In this document: positions 11,443 to 23,900 of the stretch, one piece after another
Position numbering within the stretch: the stretch's first letter is position 1
Layout of the letters: every line of letters starts with the position of its first letter
Assembly (NCBI RefSeq): GCF_050948175.1
Contig: NW_027490093.1
Coordinates: 682,001-746,000 of the forward strand
Source: Xylocopa sonorina
Lineage: Eukaryota; Arthropoda; Insecta; Hymenoptera; Apidae
Length of the DNA: 64,000 nucleotides
Direction: 5' to 3'
The notes under the pieces: model-generated
Told to the model about the DNA's origin: nothing
Database searches by the model: none
What the model saw: the letters and a program-made list of their open reading frames with translations, nothing else
Made by a program: the position numbers and the translations under genes

Positions 11443-11947
11443 AGTTCTATCTCGCCTTCGGGCACTTCCAATTCCAAGTCTCTTCCAAGTCGCGCCTTAG
11501 GGCCGTCGCACAGCCTCGATGAGGTTCCTAGTTCAAAGTCCTTGTTCTAATTCCTAATTCATAGTTAACCTAGTCTTAATACTTAGAAATAATTGTTCTT
11601 GTACTCTTTGATTTAGAATATACTTTATTATTTTTCTACCACATCAAGTTCTAGTTCATTCCAACTCCATTTCTAAATTCAATTATATTTTAATACAAAT
11701 TTTTCCAAGTTCGTAACAACTTGAGTGTCTATAAACGAACTCTTAGTGCCGGGAGGAAGAATTTAATCCATTATCTCGTGCGGAATACGTTGGTGAAACG
11801 CCAGAATTCTTCGTTCATCGACGGACGGCGACATTCACCGCAGTTCCACCGTCACAAAGCCGATTTCAGCCAGCCGTACGCCGACTCCTCCCCCGAAAAC
11901 GACACTCGACGATCGCCACATCTGAAAGCAGAAGAGGGAAATCAGCG

Positions 11948-11957
11948 AAAGGTAAGT
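11948..11957 (+). other. Splice-donor-like site in LTR A, copy 2
   Basis: AAAG|GTAAGT with GT at 11952-11953, the copy of the site at 6449-6450. Confidence 0.48.
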
Positions 11958-12121
11958 AAAATCCCTCCTTACACGCGTTCGCGATTGTTTACGGTGCCCG
12001 CGTCTTGCCAGAATCGACGAACCCGGTCATACGCGTTTTATACCGGACCGAATTTTCGACTAAAAAGCTTGTGTCATACAGCCTCTTGGGATACGAATAA
12101 TTTGTTCGCCAGGACGTGACA

Positions 12122-15100
12122 CTACTTCCTAGCACGGAAGTGTCGCATTTACATTCATTTGATGTGTATGCGAGGTATACATGCCACTTCGCAATGAATA
12201 TTATATCTTACCATGAAACATAGAAATGAGATGGGATATCGCGATTTAAGAAGCATTAGAACTCTACTGCATCGATACGTAGACATCTGCAAACGCAACG
12301 TCCTAGCAAGGAAGTGTCGCATTTACATTCTTTTGAAGTGAGTACGAGACACTTCGCAATGAAAATTATATCTTATCATGAAACATAGAAAGGAGATGCG
12401 ATATCTCGATTTAAGAAGCATTGCAACGCTATTGCTTCGATACCTTGACATCTGCAAACGCTACTTCCTAACAAGAAAGTGTCGCATTTACATTCTTTTG
12501 AAGTGAATACGAGGTATGCATGTCACTTCACAATAAATATTATACCTTATCATGAAACATAGAAATGAGATGCGATATCGCGTTTTAGGAAGCATCAGAA
12601 CACTATTGCTACGATACGTAGACATCTGCAAACGCCATTTCCTAGCAAGGAAGTGTCGCAGTTACATTCCTTTGAATTGTATGCGAGGTATACATAACAC
12701 TACACAATGAATATTATATCTTATATCGAAACATATGAATGAGATGCGATATCGCGATTTAAGAAGCATTACAACTCTATTGCTTCGATACGTAGACATC
12801 TGCAAACGCTATTTCCTAGCAAGGAAGTGTCGCATTTACATTCATTTGAAGTGTATCCGATGTATATGTGATACTTCGCAATGAATAATATATCTTACCA
12901 TGAAACATAGGAATGAGATGCGATATCTCGTTTTAAGAAGCATTATAACACGCTTGCTACGATACGTAGACAACTGCAGACTCTATTTCCTAGGAAGGAA
13001 GTGTCGCATTTACATTCATTTGAAGTGAATACGAGGAATACATGAAACTTCGCAATGAATATTATAACTTATCATGAAACACAGTAATGAGATCCGATAT
13101 CCCGTTTCAAGAAGCATTAGAACTCTATTGCTTCGATACGTAGACATCCACAAACTCTATTTCCTAGCAAGGAAGTGTCGCATTTACATTCATTTGAAGT
13201 GTATGCGAGGTATACATGACACTTCGCAATTAACATTATATCTTATCATGAAACATAGAAATGAAATGCGAATTCGCGTTTTAGGAAGCATCAGAACACT
13301 ATTGCTACGATACGTAGACATCTGCAAACGCCATTTCCTAGCAAGTAAGTGTCGCAGTTACAATCTTTTGAATTGTATGCGAGGTATACATAACACTACA
13401 CAATGAATATTATATCTTATATCGAAACATATGAATGAGATGCGATATCGCGATTTAAGACGCATTACAACTCTATTGCTTCGATACGTAGACATCTGCA
13501 AACGCTATTTCCTAGCAAGGAAGCGTCGCATTTACATTCTTTTGAAGTGAATACGAGGCATGCATGTCACTTCGCATTGAATATTATATCTTATCATGAA
13601 ACATAGAAATGAGGAGCGACATCGCGTTTTAAGAAGCATCAGAATTCTATTGCTATGATACGTAGACATCTCCAAACGCTATTTCCTAGCAAGGAAGTGT
13701 CGCAATTACAGTCTTTTGAAGTGAATACGAGGTATACATAGCACTCCACAATGAATATTATATCTTATCATGAAACATAGAAATGAGATGCGATATGACG
13801 ATTTAAGAAGCATTAGAAATCTAGTGCTTCGTTACGTAGACATCTGCAAACGCTATTTCCTAGCAAGCAAATGTCGCATTTACTTTCTTCTGAAGTGAAT
13901 ACGAAGTATACATGACACTCCGCAATGAATATTATAACTTATCTTAAAACATAGAAATGAAATGCGATATCTCGTTTTAAGAAGCATTAGAACTCTATTT
14001 CTTCGATGCGCAGACATCTGCAAACGCTATTACCTAGCATGGAAGTGTCGCATTTACATTCAATTGAAGTGTAGACGAGGAATACATAACACTTCGTAAT
14101 GAATATTATATCTTATCATGAAACATAGAAACGAGATGCGATATCGCGTTTTAAGAAGCATTAGAACTCTATTGCTACGATACGTAGACATCTGGAAATG
14201 CTATTTCCCAGCAAGGAAGTGTCGCATTTACATTCATTTGAGGTGTATGCGAGGTATAAGTGACACATCGCAATGAATATTATATCTTGTAATGAAACAT
14301 AGACATGAGATGCCATATCGCGTTTTAAGAAGCATTAGGACTCTAATGCTGCGATACGTAGACATCTGCAAACGCTATTTCCTAGCAAGTAAGTTTCGAA
14401 TTTACATTCTTTTGAAGTGAATACGAAGTATACCAGACACTCCGCATTGAATATTATATCTTATCATGAAACATAGACGTGAGATGCGATATCGCGATTC
14501 AAGATGCATGGCAACTCTATTGCCTCGATACGTAGACATCTGCAAACGCTCCTTCCTAGCAAGTAAGTGTCGCATTTACATTATTTTGAAGTGAAAACGA
14601 AGTATACATGACACCGCGCAATGAATACTATATCTTATCATAAAACATAGAAATGAGATGCGATATCGCGACTTAAGAAGCATTTGAACTCTATTGCTTC
14701 GATACGTAGCCATTTGGAAACGCTATTTCCTAGAGAGGAAGTGTCGCATTTACATTCATTTGAAGTGTATGCAAGGTAGAAGTGACACTTCGCAATGAAT
14801 ATTATATCTTATCATGAAACATAGAAATGAGATGCGAAATCTCGATTTAAGAAGCATTAGAACTCCATTGCTACGATTCGGAGACATCTGCAAACGCTAT
14901 TTCCTAGCAAGGAAGTGTCGCATTTACATTCTTTTGAAGTGAATACGAGATATACATGACACTCCACAATGAGTATTATATCTAATCATGAAACTTCGAA
15001 ACGAGTTGCGATATCGCGATTTAAATAGCAGTAGAACTCTATTGCTACTATACGTAGACATCTGCAAACGCTATTTCCTAGCAAGGAAGAGTGGCATTTA

Positions 15101-18100
15101 CATTCATTTGAGGTGTATGTGAGGTATACACGTCACTTCACAATGAATATTATATCTTATCATGAAACATAGGATTAAGATGCGATATCGCGTTTTAGGA
15201 AGCATCAGAACTCTATTGCTTCGATACGTCGACATCTGCAGACGCTATTTCCTAGCAAGGAAGTATCGAATTTACATTCTTTTGAAGTGAATACGAGGTA
15301 TACATAACACTCCACAATGAATATTATATCTTTTCATGAAGCATATAAATTGGGAGCGATTTCGCGTTTTAAGAAGCATTAGAAATCTATTGCTTCGATA
15401 CGTAGACATCTGCAAACACTATTACCTAGCAATGAAGTGTCGCCTTTTAATACGTTTGAAATGTATGCGTGGTATACAAGACACTTCGCAATGAATATTA
15501 TATATTATCATGGAACATAGAAATGAGTGCGATATCTCGATTTAAGAAGCATTAGATCTCTATTGCTTCGATACGTAGACATCTGCTATCACTATATCCT
15601 AGCAAGGAAGTGTCGCATTTACATTCATTTGAAGTGTATGCGAGGTGTACAAGACACTTCGCAATGAATATTATACCTTATCATGAAACATAGAAATGAG
15701 ATGCTATCTCGCGTTTTAAGAAGAATTAGAACTCTATTTCTACGATACGTAGACATCTGCAGACGGTATTTCCTAGCAACGAAGTGTCGCATTTACATTC
15801 TTTTGAAGTGTAGACGAGATATACATAACACTGCACACTAGATATTATATCTTATCATGAAACATAGAAATGAGATGCGATATCGCGATTTTAGAAGCAT
15901 TAGAAATCTATTGCTTCGATACGTAGACATCTGGAAACGCTATTTCCTAGCAAGGAAGTGTCGCATTTACATCGTTTTGAAGTGAATACGAGGAATACAT
16001 GATACTTCGCAATGAATATAGTATCCTATCATGAAACATAGAAATGAGATGCCATATCGCGGTTTAAGAAGAATTAGAACCCTATTGCTACGATACATAG
16101 ACATCTGCAAACGCTATTTCCTAGCAAGGAAGTGGCGCATTATCATTCTTTTGAAGTGAATACGAGGTACACATAACACTGCACAATGAATATTATATCT
16201 TTTCATGAAACATAGAAATGAGATGCGATATCGCGATTTAAGAAGCATTAGATCTCTATTGCTTCGATACGTAGACATCTGCAAACGCTATTTCCTAGCA
16301 GGGAAGTGTCGCGTTTACATTCATTCGAAGTGTAGACAAGGAATTCATTACACTTCGTAATGAATATTATATCTTATCATGAAACATAGAAATGAGATGC
16401 GATATCGCGATTTAAGATGCATTAGAACTCTATTGCTTCGGTACGTAGACATCTGCAAACGCTACTTCCTACCAAGGAAGTGTCGCATTTACATTCTTTT
16501 GAAGTGAATACGAGGTATATATAACACTGCACAATGAATATTATATCTTATCACGAAACATAGAAATGAGATGTGATACCGCGATATAAGAAGCATTAGA
16601 ACTCCATTGCTACGATACGTTGACATCTGCAAACGCTACTTGCTAGGAAGGAAGTGTCGCATTTACACTCTTTTGAAAGTAATGCGAGGTATACATGACA
16701 CTTCGCAATCAATATTATATCTTATCATGAAACATAGAAATGAGATGCGATATCGCGTTTTAAGAAGCCTTAGAACTCTATTGCTACGATACGTAGACAT
16801 CAGCAAACGCTATTTCCTACAAAGGAAGTGTCGCATTTACATTCTTTTGAAGCGATTACGAGATATACATAACACTGCACAATGAATATTACATCTTATC
16901 ATGAAACATAGAAATGAGATGCGATATCGCGATTTAAGATGGATTTGAAATCTATTGCTTCGATACGTAGACATCTGCAGACGCTATTTCCTAGCAAGGA
17001 AGTGTAGCATTTACATTCTCTTGAAGTGAATACGAGGTATACATGACACTTCGCAATGAATATTATATCTTATCATGAAACATAGAAATGAGATGCGATA
17101 TCGCGATTTAAGAGGCATTAGATCTCTATTGCTTCGATACGTAGACATCTCCAAACGCTATTTCCTAGGAAGGAAGTGTCGCATTTACATTCTTTTGAAG
17201 CGAATACGAGGTATACAAAACACTGCACAATGAATATTATATCTTATCATGATACATAGAAATGAGAAGCGATATCGCGATTTAAGCAGCATTAGAACTC
17301 TATTGCTTCGATACGTACACATCTGGAAACGCTATTTCCTAGCAAGGAAGTGTCGCGCTTACATTCATTCGAAGTGTAGACAAGGAATTCATTACACTTC
17401 GTAATGAATATTATATCTTATCATGAAACATAGAAATGAGATGTGATATCGCGATTTAAGATGCATTAGATCTCTATTGCTTCGGTACGTAGACATCTGC
17501 AAACGCTACTTCCTAGCAAGGAAGTGTCGCATTTACATTCTTTTGAAGTGAATACGAGGTATATATAACACTGCACAATGAATATTATATCTTATCACGA
17601 AACATAGAAATTAGATGTGATACCGCGATATAAGAAGCATTAGGACTCCATTGCTACGATATGTTGACATCTGCAAACGCTACTTGCTAGCAAGGAAGTG
17701 TCGCATTTACACTCTTTTGAAAGTAATGCGAGGTATACTTGACACTTCGCAATCAATATTATATCTTATCATGAAACATAGAAATGAGATGCGATATCGC
17801 GTTCTAAGAAGCCTTAGAACTCTATTGCTACGATACGTAGACATCAGCAAACGCTATTTCCTACAAAGGAAGTGTCGCATTTACATTCTTTTGAAGCGAT
17901 TACGAGATATACATAACACTGCACAATGAATATTATATCTTATCATGAAACATAGAAATGAGAAGCGATATCGCGAGTTAAGCAGCATTAGAACTCTATT
18001 GCTTCGATACGTAGACATCTGCCAACGCTATTTCCTAGCAAGGAAGTGTCGGATTTACATTCATTCGAAGTGGAGACGAGGAATACATTACACTTCGAAA

Positions 18101-19597
18101 TGAATATTATATCTTATCACGAAACATAGAAATGAAATGCGATATCGCGATTTAAGGTGCATTTGAACTCTATTGCTTCGATACGTACACATCTGGAAAC
18201 GCTATTTCCTAGCAAGGAAGTGTCGCGCTTACATTCATTCGAAGTGTAGACATGGAATACATTACACTTCGTAATGAATATTATATCTTATCATGAAACA
18301 TAGAAATGAGATGCGATATCGCGATTTAAGATGCATTAGAACTCTATTGCTTCGGTACGTAGACATCTGCAAACGCTACTACCTAGCAAGGAAGTGTCGC
18401 ATTTACATTCTTTTGAAGCGAATACCAGGTATACAAAACACTGCACAATGACTATTATATCTTATCATGATACATAGAAATGAGATGCGATATCGCGATT
18501 TAAGCAGCATTAGAACTCTATTGCTTCGATACGTACACATCTGGAAACGCTATTTCCTAGGAAGGAAGTGTCGCGTTTACATTCATTCGAAGTGTAGACA
18601 AGGAATTCATTACACTTCGTAATGAATATTATATCTTATCATGAAACATAGAAATTAGATGCCATATCGCGTTTTAAGAAGAATTAGAACCCTATTGCTA
18701 CGATACATAGACATCTGCAAACGCTATTTCCTAGCAAGGAAGTGGCGCATTATCATTCTTTTGAAGTGAATACGAGGTACACATAACACTGCACAATGAA
18801 TATTATATCTTTTCATGAAACATAGAAATGAGATGCGATATCGCGATTTAAGAAGCATTAGATCTCTATTGCTTCGATACGTAGACATCTGCAAACGCTA
18901 TTTCCTAGGAAGGAAGTGTAGCATTTACATTCTCTTGAAGTGAATACGAGGTATACATGACACTTCGCGATGAATATTATATCTTATCATGAAACATAGA
19001 AATGAGATGCGATATCGCGATTTAAGATGCATTAGAACTCTATTGCTTCGGTACTTAGACATCTGCAAACGCTACTTCCTAGCAAGGAAGTGTCGCATTT
19101 ACATACTTTTGAAGTGAATACGAGGTATATATAACACTGCACAATGAATATTATATCTTATCACGAAACATAGAAATGAGATGCGATATCGCGCTTTGAG
19201 AAGCATTAGAACACTATTGCTACGATACGTAGATATCTGGAAACGCTATTTCCTAGCAAGGAAGTGCCGCATTTACATTCTCTTGAAGTGAATACGAGGT
19301 ATACATGACACTTCGCAATGTATATTATATCTTCTCATGAAACATAGTAATGAGTTGCGATATCTTGTTTTAAGAAGCATTAGAACACTATTATTTCGAT
19401 ACGTAGACATCAGGAAACGCTGGTTCCTAGCAAGGAAGTGAGGCATTTACATTCGTTTGAAGTGAATACGAGGTATACATGACACTTCGCAATGAATATT
19501 ATATCTTATCACGAGACATAGAAATGAGATGCGATATCGCGTTTTGAGAAGCATTAGAACTTTACTGCTTCGATACGTAGATATCTGCAGACGCTAC
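12122..19597 (+). repeat. 174-bp satellite array, block 3 (mixed age)
   Basis: About 43 monomers. From 12464 to about 15700 the monomers are individually distinct (diverged type), unlike those of blocks 1 and 2. From about 15.7 to 19.6 kb the array returns to the young type: 17106-18640 repeats 881-2590 less one monomer, and 18652-19597 repeats 4341-5286. The whole stretch is a patchwork of young and old segments joined in phase. Confidence 0.93.
17106..18640 (+). repeat. Higher-order segment repeating 881-2590 minus one monomer
   Basis: Displacement is 16,225 bp at the left (shared variant AAGAGGCATTAG) and 16,051 after about 17.31 kb, so one 174-bp monomer has been lost relative to 881-2590. 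Around 18640 the order jumps to that found at 4332, again in phase. Confidence 0.72.
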
Positions 19598-19687
19598 TGT
19601 GACATCAGGCGTGCCGCCTGCCACCCTCTCAACGCACCACAGCAACCACCCTCACGCGCCTGCACCACCTGCAACACCCAGGCGTAA

Positions 19688-19988
19688 CTCGCCGACTCTC
19701 TCACTCCAGGGGACATACCCTCCGTCTCACTCGCACCCGCAGAGGTGCTCGCCGTCTCTCTCACTCCAAGGGACCTACCCTCCGTCTAACTCGCACCCGC
19801 AGATGTGTTCGCCTTCTCCCTCGCTCCAAGGGCAACACATTCTGTCTCACTCGCACCGAGGACCTCGTGCGTCATCTCGCTCGCACCAAGGACCATGTGC
19901 GCTGTCTCGCTCCCACTCAAGGTGCCATCCACCGTCTCACTCTTACCTGCAGGGAAACTCGCCCTCTCGCTCACTCCAGGGACGTACC
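19688..19988 (+). repeat. 30-bp minisatellite inside LTR A, copy 3
   Basis: Ten 30-bp units, unchanged in number from copies 1 and 2, with the same spurious ORFs. Confidence 0.78.
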
Positions 19989-20225
19989 AGGTGAATCAAC
20001 CTCTACGAGATTCTAATTTCCTACTTGTATCTCTATAATCATAAGAGCGCTAATTAAATAAGCCGCGACGCGCGAGATCGCGACCGCCTCAGCGGCACGC
20101 GCCGCTAACCCCACCACGCAACGCCGAGACCCCACTCGGGCGTCCACATACTCGCACCTACGTTCGCACGCGACCGAAGCGTTCCGAGAGTCGAGGAGGT
20201 CGCAGACGCATCTTGGGAGACACGG

Positions 20226-20250
20226 TCAGTCAGTACCGTCAGTACGGTAC
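20226..20250 (+). promoter_or_regulatory. Initiator-like TCAGT cluster in LTR A, copy 3
   Basis: Same cluster and inverted repeat as at 5915-5939; one base just upstream differs (CGG for CTG). Motif evidence only. Confidence 0.42.
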
Positions 20251-20755
20251 AGTTCTATCTCGCCTTCGGGCACTTCCAATTCCAAGTCTCTTCCAAGTCG
20301 CGCCTTGGGGCCGTCGCGCAGCCTCGATGAGGTTCCTAGTTCAAAGTCCTTGTTCTAATTCCTAATTCATAGTTAACCTAGTCTTAATACTTAGAAATAA
20401 TTGTTCTTGTACTCTTTGATTTAGAATATACTTTATTATTTTTCTACCACATCAAGTTCTAGTTCATTCCAACTCCATTTCTAAATTCAATTATATTTTA
20501 ATACAAATTTTTCCAAGTTCGTAACAACTTGAGTGTCAATAAACGAACTCTTAGTGCCGGGAGGAAGAATTTAATCCATTATCTCGTGCGGAATACGTTG
20601 GTGAAACGCCAGAATTCTTCGTTCATCGACGGACGGCGACATTCACCGCAGCTCCACCGTCACAAAGCCGATTTCAGCCAGCCGTACGCCGACTCCTCCC
20701 CCGAAAACGACACTCGACGATCGCCACATCTGAAAGCAGAAGAGGGAAATCAGCG

Positions 20756-20765
20756 AAAGGTAAGT
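20756..20765 (+). other. Splice-donor-like site in LTR A, copy 3
   Basis: AAAG|GTAAGT with GT at 20760-20761, conserved from the other two copies. Confidence 0.48.
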
Positions 20766-20929
20766 AAAATCCCTCCTTACACGCGTTCGCGATTGTTTAC
20801 GGTGCCCGCGTCTTGCCAGAATCGACGAACCCGGTCATACGCGTTTTATACCGGACCGAATTTTCGACTAAAAAGCTTGTGTCATACAGCCTCTTGGGAT
20901 ACGAATAATTTGTTCGCCAGGACGTGACA

Positions 20930-23900
20930 CTACTTCCTAGCACGGAAGTGTCGCATTTACATTCATTTGATGTGTATGCGAGGTATACATGCCACTTCGC
21001 AATGAATATTATATCTTACCATGAAACATAGAAATGAGATGGGATATCGCGATTTAAGAAGCATTAGAACTCTACTGCATCGATACGTAGACATCTGCAA
21101 ACGCAACGTCCTAGCAAGGAAGTGTCGCATTTACATTCTTTTGAAGTGAGTACGAGACACTTCGCAATGAAAATTATATCTTATCATGAAACATAGAAAG
21201 GAGATGCGATATCTCGATTTAAGAAGCATTGCAACGCTATTGCTTCGATACCTTGACATCTGCAAACGCTACTTCCTAACAAGAAAGTGTCGCATTTACA
21301 TTCTTTTGAAGTGAATACGAGGTATGCATGTCACTTCACAATAAATATTATACCTTATCATGAAACATAGAAATGAGATGCGATATCGCGTTTTAGGAAG
21401 CATCAGAACACTATTGCTACGATACGTAGACATCTGCAAACGCCATTTCCTAGCAAGGAAGTGTCGCAGTTACATTCCTTTGAATTGTATGCGAGGTATA
21501 CATAACACTACACAATGAATATTATATCTTATATCGAAACATATGAATGAGATGCGATATCGCGATTTAAGAAGCATTACAACTCTATTGCTTCGATACG
21601 TAGACATCTGCAAACGCTATTTCCTAGCAAGGAAGTGTCGCATTTACATTCATTTGAAGTGTATCCGATGTATATGTGATACTTCGCAATGAATAATATA
21701 TCTTACCATGAAACATAGGAATGAGATGCGATATCTCGTTTTAAGAAGCATTATAACACGCTTGCTACGATACGTAGACAACTGCAGACTCTATTTCCTA
21801 GGAAGGAAGTGTCGCATTTACATTCATTTGAAGTGAATACGAGGAATACATGAAACTTCGCAATGAATATTATAACTTATCATGAAACACAGTAATGAGA
21901 TCCGATATCCCGTTTCAAGAAGCATTAGAACTCTATTGCTTCGATACGTAGACATCCACAAACTCTATTTCCTAGCAAGGAAGTGTCGCATTTACATTCA
22001 TTTGAAGTGTATGCGAGGTATACATGACACTTCGCAATTAACATTATATCTTATCATGAAACATAGAAATGAAATGCGAATTCGCGTTTTAGGAAGCATC
22101 AGAACACTATTGCTACGATACGTAGACATCTGCAAACGCCATTTCCTAGCAAGTAAGTGTCGCAGTTACAATCTTTTGAATTGTATGCGAGGTATACATA
22201 ACACTACACAATGAATATTATATCTTATATCGAAACATATGAATGAGATGCGATATCGCGATTTAAGACGCATTACAACTCTATTGCTTCGATACGTAGA
22301 CATCTGCAAACGCTATTTCCTAGCAAGGAAGCGTCGCATTTACATTCTTTTGAAGTGAATACGAGGCATGCATGTCACTTCGCATTGAATATTATATCTT
22401 ATCATGAAACATAGAAATGAGGAGCGACATCGCGTTTTAAGAAGCATCAGAATTCTATTGCTATGATACGTAGACATCTCCAAACGCTATTTCCTAGCAA
22501 GGAAGTGTCGCAATTACAGTCTTTTGAAGTGAATACGAGGTATACATAGCACTCCACAATGAATATTATATCTTATCATGAAACATAGAAATGAGATGCG
22601 ATATGACGATTTAAGAAGCATTAGAAATCTAGTGCTTCGTTACGTAGACATCTGCAAACGCTATTTCCTAGCAAGCAAATGTCGCATTTACTTTCTTCTG
22701 AAGTGAATACGAAGTATACATGACACTCCGCAATGAATATTATAACTTATCTTAAAACATAGAAATGAAATGCGATATCTCGTTTTAAGAAGCATTAGAA
22801 CTCTATTTCTTCGATGCGCAGACATCTGCAAACGCTATTACCTAGCATGGAAGTGTCGCATTTACATTCAATTGAAGTGTAGACGAGGAATACATAACAC
22901 TTCGTAATGAATATTATATCTTATCATGAAACATAGAAACGAGATGCGATATCGCGTTTTAAGAAGCATTAGAACTCTATTGCTACGATACGTAGACATC
23001 TGGAAATGCTATTTCCCAGCAAGGAAGTGTCGCATTTACATTCATTTGAGGTGTATGCGAGGTATAAGTGACACATCGCAATGAATATTATATCTTGTAA
23101 TGAAACATAGACATGAGATGCCATATCGCGTTTTAAGAAGCATTAGGACTCTAATGCTACGATACGTAGACATCTGCAAACGCTATTTCCTAGCAAGTAA
23201 GTTTCGAATTTACATTCTTTTGAAGTGAATACGAAGTATACCAGACACTCCGCATTGAATATTATATCTTATCATGAAACATAGACGTGAGATGCGATAT
23301 CGCGATTCAAGATGCATGGCAACTCTATTGCCTCGATACGTAGACATCTGCAAACGCTCCTTCCTAGCAAGTAAGTGTCGCATTTACATTATTTTGAAGT
23401 GAAAACGAAGTATACATGACACCGCGCAATGAATACTATATCTTATCATAAAACATAGAAATGAGATGCGATATCGCGACTTAAGAAGCATTTGAACTCT
23501 ATTGCTTCGATACGTAGCCATTTGGAAACGCTATTTCCTAGAGAGGAAGTGTCGCATTTACATTCATTTGAAGTGTATGCAAGGTAGAAGTGACACTTCG
23601 CAATGAATATTATATCTTATCATGAAACATAGAAATGAGATGCGAAATCTCGATTTAAGAAGCATTAGAACTCCATTGCTACGATTCGGAGACATCTGCA
23701 AACGCTATTTCCTAGCAAGGAAGTGTCGCATTTACATTCTTTTGAAGTGAATACGAGATATACATGACACTCCACAATGAGTATTATATCTAATCATGAA
23801 ACTTCGAAACGAGTTGCGATATCGCGATTTAAATAGCAGTAGAACTCTATTGCTACTATACGTAGACATCTGCAAACGCTATTTCCTAGCAAGGAAGAGT

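Larger units (their letters stand above)
10790..12121 (+). mobile_element. Solo LTR, family A, copy 2
   Basis: Same 1,332-bp LTR as at 5287-6618, displaced by 5,503 bp, with no difference found by eye. It has the same ends, the same target duplication CTAC (10786-10789 and 12122-12125) and the same flanking monomers. A second independent insertion at the identical base is improbable; this copy is a passenger of satellite duplication. Confidence 0.88.
7090..12463 (+). repeat. Large duplicated block, copy 2 (carries LTR A)
   Basis: Second copy of 891-6960, including the LTR, its CTAC target duplication and the downstream short monomer. It lacks exactly two monomers at about 9213 and two more at about 10112 relative to copy 1. 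From about 10114 to 15890 it is in turn copied at 18922-24698. Confidence 0.8.
10114..15890 (+). repeat. Large duplicated block, copy of 18922-24698
   Basis: Matches 18922-24698 at a constant displacement of 8,808 bp, including the LTR and about 3.4 kb of diverged-type monomers downstream. The differences I found are scattered single bases. After about 15.9 kb the displacement becomes 8,982 because the downstream copy has one extra monomer near 24.7-24.87 kb. Confidence 0.82.
19598..20929 (+). mobile_element. Solo LTR, family A, copy 3
   Basis: Third 1,332-bp copy, with CTAC at 19594-19597 and 20930-20933. It differs from the other two by a few bases, for example GACACGGTCAG versus GACACTGTCAG near 20222, GCCTTGGGGCC versus GCCTTAGGGCC near 20307, and TGTCAATAAACG versus TGTCTATAAACG near 20537. 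Its left flank matches copy 1 (displacement 14,311 from about 4341), and its right flank beyond 21.25 kb follows copy 2, so the carrier block is a mosaic. Confidence 0.88.
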
